Positions 58,082 through 64,000 of a stretch of 64,000 bases of DNA are shown here, piece after piece (position 1 is the stretch's first letter; each line of letters begins with the position of its first letter). The notes under the pieces were generated by a model. That model saw only the letters and a list, made by a program, of their open reading frames with translations. It ran no database searches and was not told the DNA's origin. The position numbers were made by a program, and so were the translations under genes. Source of the DNA: Toxorhynchites rutilus septentrionalis (Eukaryota > Arthropoda > Insecta > Diptera > Culicidae); assembly GCF_029784135.1 (NCBI RefSeq), contig NC_073746.1, forward strand, positions 165,529,325-165,593,324, written 5' to 3'.

Positions 58082-59230
58082 ATGTATATTAGGGTGGCAG
58101 CGAAAATGGTCATGTCAAATTTCAAAAACCGAACATGTACATTTTGTTTATTGGTCCAAAAAATGATCTGTGCAAAGTTTCAGCTCAATCGCACATGATT
58201 TAGGGGTGCTTCAAAGCACTCAAAGTTTTGATTTTTTTATTCCTCAAAAATCTTCCAAGGGGGGAGTAAAGAAAATTTAGAAAAGCGAAATTTTTTCTTC
58301 GATGCCAAATAACTTAAAAATGCATAAAACGTCGACATCTGGTGTTATTACGAAAAAAAAATTTTTGGCTGAAAATCGAATTTTTGGAACCTAGCCTGAG
58401 TGAACAAAAAATTAAAACTTTGAGCGCTTTGAGGCACCCCTAAATCATGTCCGATTGAGCTGAAACTTTGCACAGATCATTTTTTTGGGCCAATAAACAA
58501 AATGTACGTGATCGGTTTTTGAAATTCGATGATGAAATTTTTTCCATACATCCATTGTCACCCTAATGTATGTATATAAATGGATTTCTGTCTGTCTTTC
58601 TGATTCTTATGGACTCGGAAATTATTGAACTGATCGACGTGAAAATTAGTATGTAGTGATTTTTGCGGAAGGTTCTTATGATAGTTTGAGACCCCTCCCT
58701 CTTCTTCAAGAGGGGGCTGCCACATAAAAGAAACACAAATTTCTGCATAACTTGAGAACTAAACATGCAAACGAGGCCAAATTTGGCATATGGAGAATTT
58801 AGGAGACAAGAAATGTTTTCCCTTATCCCCCTCTCTAAGATTGGGGGTCTGCCATACAAATAAAATACGATTTTTTGCATATCCCGAGAACTGATAAAGC
58901 AAAACTCGAGGAAGGAATCGTCCGATTTGGAATGTCATTATTTGATTATATTTTCTATATCAAACATATATTCCATGTAAGGGAGAAACATGTTCTTTGC
59001 AAGTGATTGGAAAATCTTGAACGAGAATTGTGTCTGATAATAATTTGATATTACAATGACGAGTTTTGGTAGAAGTATTAGAAAAATTATAGGAAAAAGA
59101 AATTGTAAAGGGTCAATTAGAAGATCAGTTGGACCCATGAACGTTCGCTTAGTTAGAAAACGTGAATTTTGGAATGTATTGATAACAAAAAATCCATTTT
59201 GAGCGGAACAAAGTTTGCCGGGTCAGCTAG
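58079..59230 (+). mobile_element. Helitron (CTAG family) copy d, containing a MITE
   Basis: A plausible 5' start TCTATGTATA lies at 58079, after A. The 3' end tttgccgggtcagCTAG is followed by T (59227-59231). Excluding the nested MITE the Helitron is about 680 bp and non-coding. The rejoined start tctatgtatat...atgtatataaatgg has the usual Helitron AT-rich 5' look. Confidence 0.6.
58092..58563. mobile_element. Palindromic MITE with TA target duplication
   Basis: Ends GGGTGGCAGCGAAAATGG / TTTCATCGAATTTC...TGTCACCC are inverted and flanked by TA. Long inner arms match (aaatgatctgtgcaaagttt against aaactttgcacagatcattt; aggggtgctt against aggcacccct). It is non-coding. The TA duplication suggests the Tc1/mariner group. 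Confidence 0.75.
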
Positions 59231-59231
59231 T

Positions 59232-59655
59232 CTTTATATATAAATTTATTCGAATTATTATTCGAAAAGAAATTGCTCAAATGTTTTCGATCAAAAAATG
59301 TTAGTGTTCAATGTTGAGCATACGTATTACATTATGTAGAATGCGTTGCAAACAAAAAATCGTTTTTCACATTGTGTCGCTTCATCACCTATACAAACAT
59401 GGGTAGTGTTTTGTTGTTATGTGTTTTGATTATATAAAGAACCGTTCATTTTTTTTAATACCTATTTAGAATATTCCGATCATCAACTTTTTTTTTCCTA
59501 GATTAGATTTTGTTTGTTTTGTCAACAATATTCATCTACATCTTGATTTTTATTTTCTATTCAGCTGTTATCCGGAATACGAATAGACTTTTTTGTTCCA
59601 ATAAATTTTTGGGATAATTCAGATTTTTTTTCTATTTTCAGTAAGTATTGGTATA
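59232..59655. other. Spacer, no gene seen
   Basis: AT-rich; nothing was recognised. Confidence 0.45.
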
Positions 59656-59657
59656 TA

Positions 59658-59809
59658 CAGTCAACTCTCTCTTACTCGATGTTCTGTAATTCGATATTTT
59701 CCCGAACTCGATGAATTTCATGGCACCTTTGATTTATTTTACCAGCATTCTTCTCTCCATAACTCGATACCTCCCTAAGTCGATGGTTCCTTGGATATCA
59801 AGTTGACTG
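59658..59809. mobile_element. pogo-like MITE (152 bp)
   Basis: Ends CAGTCAACTCTCTCTTACTC / ...GATATCAAGTTGACTG are inverted over the outer ~10 bases and flanked by TA. The body has repeated CTCGAT/TTCGAT motifs typical of pogo-type MITEs. Confidence 0.75.
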
Positions 59810-59811
59810 TA

Positions 59812-62514
59812 TTTAATCTTTTAATTCTTGATGTCAAATGTTTTTGTTTTTGCATGTCTTTAGCCACAATTTATCATTTTTCTTTATCATGATTTTCCTA
59901 AGTCCTGCCCAAGAATTTTGTTGAGTTTGGATTGTTTCCAATTTCTAAATGTTGACCCAAGACTTTCAGATTTTTATTCACCATTGTTTTTACTCATCTG
60001 ATGTCTGACGACTTTTTTCAATTCAGATTACTTCATTCTTAATTTTGATGTACCTATTCTCTTTATTTTCATAATGTTTAGATTTACATCCTAAATTACG
60101 AAAAACGAAAAAATGACGTTCTCACCTAGGACAAAACCATGGCAAATGTGTCTGGCAATCAACGTGTTAACCCTTTGAGGCACAGAATTTTATAAAATAA
60201 AAACACCCATGTTTTACAGAAACCAACGCAGCCGAATATATTTCTGTCATTTGCTAATGATGTTGCTAACTACTTCAAATAAGAAGGTTCCGAAAAAAAA
60301 TTATGAGCACGCAGCCATTCCAATATTTCTAGGTGGGTCAAAAAATGTCCCATCATGCGTTATTACGCATCAAAAAGGTGAAACTTTGTTAATACCACCG
60401 TGTCCCAAAGGGTTAAATGAACTTTTGAAATGGAACAACTACCGAGCAACTCCACAATAATTGTGAGAGTTGCACTCTTGATGGAGACGCATAAGGTTTT
60501 TATTATAACAAATGTGAAATACGTGGAAAAGCATGTGGAAAAAGATTATATCTGCAAAAAAGAGTTATCAAGAACCTCGAGATATATCCTTCTAACAAGA
60601 TATCTCGTGTTATGATGTGTTTTTTTACATTTCAATTCTCGTACAATCACGCAATTCATCCTAGAAACTCGATGCGTGCCAATCGCTGTAAAATTTCTCC
60701 AAAACAAATTTCATTAATCACGACTAGACAGGATCCTCAGATGCCAACGAACTCGAGTGACATTTTTTCATCATCGTCATAATTCGGTCATAATTCTTTA
60801 CATTTCAACACAAATGACCATAACTCATACATCCTACCGTCCATAACTACCACCACCAGTAGAGATCTACCTGTGTGTGTTGGAAATTCCCGAATCGTAA
60901 CACTTTGCTTTGTGTCCCGTTCTTGCCAGCTGCTTCACAGTCGTCTGGTATAACCCTACAGCTGGTTATAGGAAAGGGTTGAGGGTAGTGAGCATAAAAA
61001 AACCCTTCGCTTGGAAACACAGAAAGTGCTTTCACTGATGCGCATGTGCTTACCTTCGCTGACATATATTTACCTTTAGTGTCTAGCAGTTGTTGCTACC
61101 GCGCTGAAACTATGTGTATGTGTGAAAAAAAGAACGAAGCATCGATATTTGCGTCAGCTGTTTTTGACATTTTGACTAAAGGGTAAGGCGTTTCGAAAAG
61201 AAAATGAAAGAGATAAGAGTTCTGACCGGCACATATTGAAAGGGTGGTATTTACCAGTTGGTTGGAAGCATTGAGCTTCAATGGGCTAACAGAACAATGA
61301 ACGAACATTGTTCCATAATTCATTCGCTTTAAATATTGAACACAGTGCAGTGACCGATTTCTGTTGCCGATGGCAGCGGCGGTGTTTGCGAATGGGTAAA
61401 TTATCCTATAGAACTCAATACTATTGATTTCCACAGAAGCCCACAGGAAATGGACAGCTACTGATAGTGTTCGAAATCATAGCTATCAAATTACAAAATT
61501 GATTTGTCGAGAGACTAAAATCAATCGAGAATGACTGTGAAGTGAGAGAAACAAGTAAAAAATCACTTTCATTTCCCAGTTCCGGAGACGAAAAATCTAC
61601 TGACTGGTACACCTGAGCCGCATATGATGTAGAGATGTCTACGAGCCAAAATCACTCTTCCTCTTATTTAACGTTTGTATGATTATATAAACTAAAAAAA
61701 AGCTTCCAATGAGCTGTCGGACCCAAACTTGTTTTCAAGATTCAGTATGAATAATAATCAAGATTAATTGTCTGCTTCAAGAGGTCAGAACGACGTTTTT
61801 TTTCATTTAATCGATTCCTAATATGAAAAATAGAAAAATATATAGAAAAAGAGCGTCAGATGATTTGAAAGCGAGCGTACGATGATTACAGTGCTTAGTT
61901 CACACAGATGAAGAAAACATTATAATTTTTCATTTATTTTATTTATTTTTATTTAGTTACTTGGTCTCGAGTTTTGAAAACTCCACAGACTGAATCTTAG
62001 TCTAAGTTCCTTAATCTACTTTTAAACACGTGTTTAGACAAATTAAAATCAAAAACAGCACTTACATAATTGAACGATCTAACACAGTTATCAAAAGGAT
62101 TGTTGTACCCATACATTGTCCTATGACGGTTAACTACAAATAAATCACGCTCACGAAGTTGACGGAAAGGTGCGTACAAGTTGATGTTTTGCAAAGGAGA
62201 AGAGCAGTCTATGTTTCCAATGATGAGGTCAAATATAAACAGTCTCTGAAGGTTGCTGCGTCTATCGGCTAGAGTTTCAAGATGAATGAGTCTACAGCGA
62301 CTTCGATAGTCCGGTAGATTTGTTGGATCATTCCACGGATGTTGTTAAAACTCTATTCTGTTTATTTTCGTTATGAATTATTTTACCGTTTATTTTTTGT
62401 ATTTTGTTGGTTTCACAGTGCATACACGATTTATTCCCTTTCAAAAACACCATGTCTGTACCAACCTCAAGATGTAGTGTAGGTCATTCATACTTTCAAG
62501 AACAGTACTGAGCG
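59812..62514. other. No gene or TE recognised
   Basis: 60200-61640 is of mixed composition with short frames on both strands. None has a recognisable domain or a convincing exon. A ttatttattttatttattttt run is at 61927. Confidence 0.4.
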
Positions 62515-63640
62515 GTCCTTTTCTTTTTTTTTCTTTTTTTTCTCTCCCTTCTTTCTCTCTCTCTCTGTCTGTCTCTCCCTTCTTTCTCTCTCTCTGTCTG
62601 TCTCTCCCTTCTTTCTCTCTCTCTCTGTCTGTCTCTCCCTTCTTTCTCTCTCTCTGTCTGTCTCTCCCTTCTTTCTCTCTCTCTGTCTGTCTCTTTTTCT
62701 CTTCTTCTCTTCTCTCCATCTAGGGTCTCTCTTTTCTATCTCCGCTCATTCTTCTCTCGTACCTCTTATTTTTTCCACTTCTCTTAATTCTCTTTTATTT
62801 TTCCCCTCTTCTCCCTTTCTTCTTTTTTTCCTGCCTTTTCTCTTTTCTCTACCTTATCTTTTGCTCTTATAATTATTCTATACTCTCTTTCCTTTTTCGT
62901 CTTCTATCTTCTCTCTATTTTTTCCTTATCTTCTCACATCTCTCTTGTCTCTTCGTCTATATCTTCGTTCTCTTTTTTTTTCTTCATCTTCTCTTTTTTT
63001 ATATATTCAATTTTTCTCTCTAGTTTTTTTTTCTTATTTCTCTGTCTTCTCCCTTTGATTTTTCCTATTTATATTTTGTTTTTATTTTCGCTTTCTTTTA
63101 TGTACCTTCTCTCTTCTATTTCTTTCATTTGTTTTCTATTTCCTTTTCTATTTTCTCTCGTTCGTTTTCTCTTTCATCTCTCTCATATCTCTTTCGTCTC
63201 TCATCTCTCTCTTTTTTTTTTCTCTGTGTTTTATCGCTATCATATCTTTTTTGCTTTTCCTTTCCTCTCTCTTCTCTTCTCTCTTCTCTCTACCCTCTAC
63301 TCTCTTCTCTCTCTACTCTCTCCTTACCCTTCTTTCTCTCTTTACTCTCTCTTCTCTTTCTTTTCTCTCTTTTCTCTCTTTTCTTTCGTTTCTCTTTTTT
63401 CTCTTTCTTCACTCTTCTCTCTATCCTCTCTTCTCTCTCTCTCCTCTCTTCTCTCTCTTCTCTATTTTTCTTCTATCTTCTTTCTCATCTCTCTTTTCTC
63501 TCTTCACTCCTCTGCTCTCACTTCTCTCTCTTCTCTCTCTCCTCTCCTCTCTCTTTTCTCTCTCTTCTCTCACTTCTCTCTGCATTCTCTTCTCTCTTCA
63601 TTCTCTTTTCTCCCTCTTCTTTTTCTCCTTTCTTCTGTAG
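62515..63640 (+). repeat. Polypyrimidine tract (about 1.1 kb), with 30-33-bp minisatellite at its start
   Basis: It is almost only C and T on this strand. From about 62540 to 62695 a 28-33-base unit (ctcccttctttctctctctc, then tgtctgtct) repeats about five times. After that come irregular CTCTT/TTCTCT repeats. The long open frames seen here (Leu/Ser/Phe-rich or Glu/Arg-rich) are products of the repeat. Confidence 0.95.
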
Positions 63641-64000
63641 CGTACAAGCTATCATAAATTTCGTTTCTCACTAAAACATTTGACCCCAATCTCAATTCTG
63701 TATTCTTACCTACACCCCAAATAAACACAAACACTTTTTCCGCATACAACATTAACATCCGTATCTAACATTTCACAGCTTGTCTCATTAGCAACTCATA
63801 TAAAAACACAGGCAAGCCAATGTTTCCGCCTGTGAGGTAAACTAGAATACATATGAAGTTAGATTTTGATCGGAACAACACCGTTTACTCTGAAGTATTT
63901 CTTCTCTCTCTTTTTTATACCATTTGTTTATTTTAGGCTCATTAGAATTTTAGCTGTAACAGAACCGAATTTTAATCATATATATGTCAAATGTTTATCA
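63641..64000. other. Spacer to window end, no gene seen
   Basis: Ordinary AT-rich sequence. Confidence 0.45.

Noticed and set aside
57518..58198. Long open frames of Tyr-Ile repeats across AT tracts (also 31885-32136)
   Set aside because: They are translations of (AT)n microsatellites, with no start context or conserved residues.
61096..61434. 112-codon minus-strand frame
   Set aside because: No motif or homology recognised, and no flanking splice or start evidence.
63055..63674. Overlapping 129-200-residue Ser/Leu/Phe-rich frames and a Glu/Arg-rich frame at 62441-62719
   Set aside because: Three frames are open at once because the strand is nearly pure C/T; this is repeat composition, not coding.

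Overview
The window looks like a stretch of a large, AT-rich, transposon-packed insect genome, most likely a mosquito (Culicidae, culicine-like). The clues are an insect-type PTEN exon inside very long introns, an intact DD37E (ITmD37E-type) transposon of the kind described from mosquitoes, a mariner, tRNA-derived SINEs, hAT and pogo MITEs, canonical Helitrons and a non-LTR retrotransposon. The species assignment is inference. Only one host coding exon is recognised: 41969-42135 (+), encoding the start of the PTEN phosphatase domain. Its 5' splice phase matches the exon 1/2 boundary of human PTEN. No neighbouring PTEN exon was found, so the flanking introns would be about 42 kb or more upstream and 22 kb or more downstream.

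Layout. 1-3432: 5'-truncated, broken non-LTR retrotransposon (endonuclease tail, RT, RNase H, Cys/His motif). 4437-6705 and 8822-11805: long AT-rich foldback elements, the second split by another element. 6950-8333: Helitron 3' end and a second element. 14262-15097: hAT relic with 8-bp target duplication. 15235-15665, 18415-23987, 25500-28000, 38642-40139, 46289-47216 and others: a family sharing a palindromic 5' end (GACGTAGGACTACGTC), an inverted internal copy of that motif near the 3' end, a 3' hairpin, T-run insertion sites and a variable core. 24700-25496: second non-LTR RT fragment. 36665-40266: a nest in which a Helitron is interrupted by an intact DD37E transposon and by one of the family elements. 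44340-44720: mariner relic. 50785-52061: mariner with one in-frame stop. 57061-59230: hAT MITE, SINE in an AT microsatellite, and a Helitron containing a palindromic MITE. 62515-63640: about 1.1 kb polypyrimidine tract.

The most interesting signal is the repeated family. Its architecture (5' end, inverted subterminal repeat, 3' hairpin, central minisatellite, T-rich insertion site) resembles Helentron-associated elements such as DINE-1. Several copies carry degenerate pieces of replication-dependent histone genes: H2A several times, H3 three times, probably H2B and possibly H4. These come with TATA promoters and the histone mRNA 3' stem-loop (GGNNCT-TTTC-AGNNCC) followed by an AAAGAG downstream element. 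One copy (19250-21657) is inserted in a near-identical one (18415-23987). This empty/filled site, together with those at 9681 and 38642, fixes the element ends.

Limits: all homologies were judged by eye; no alignments, database searches or GC computations were made.
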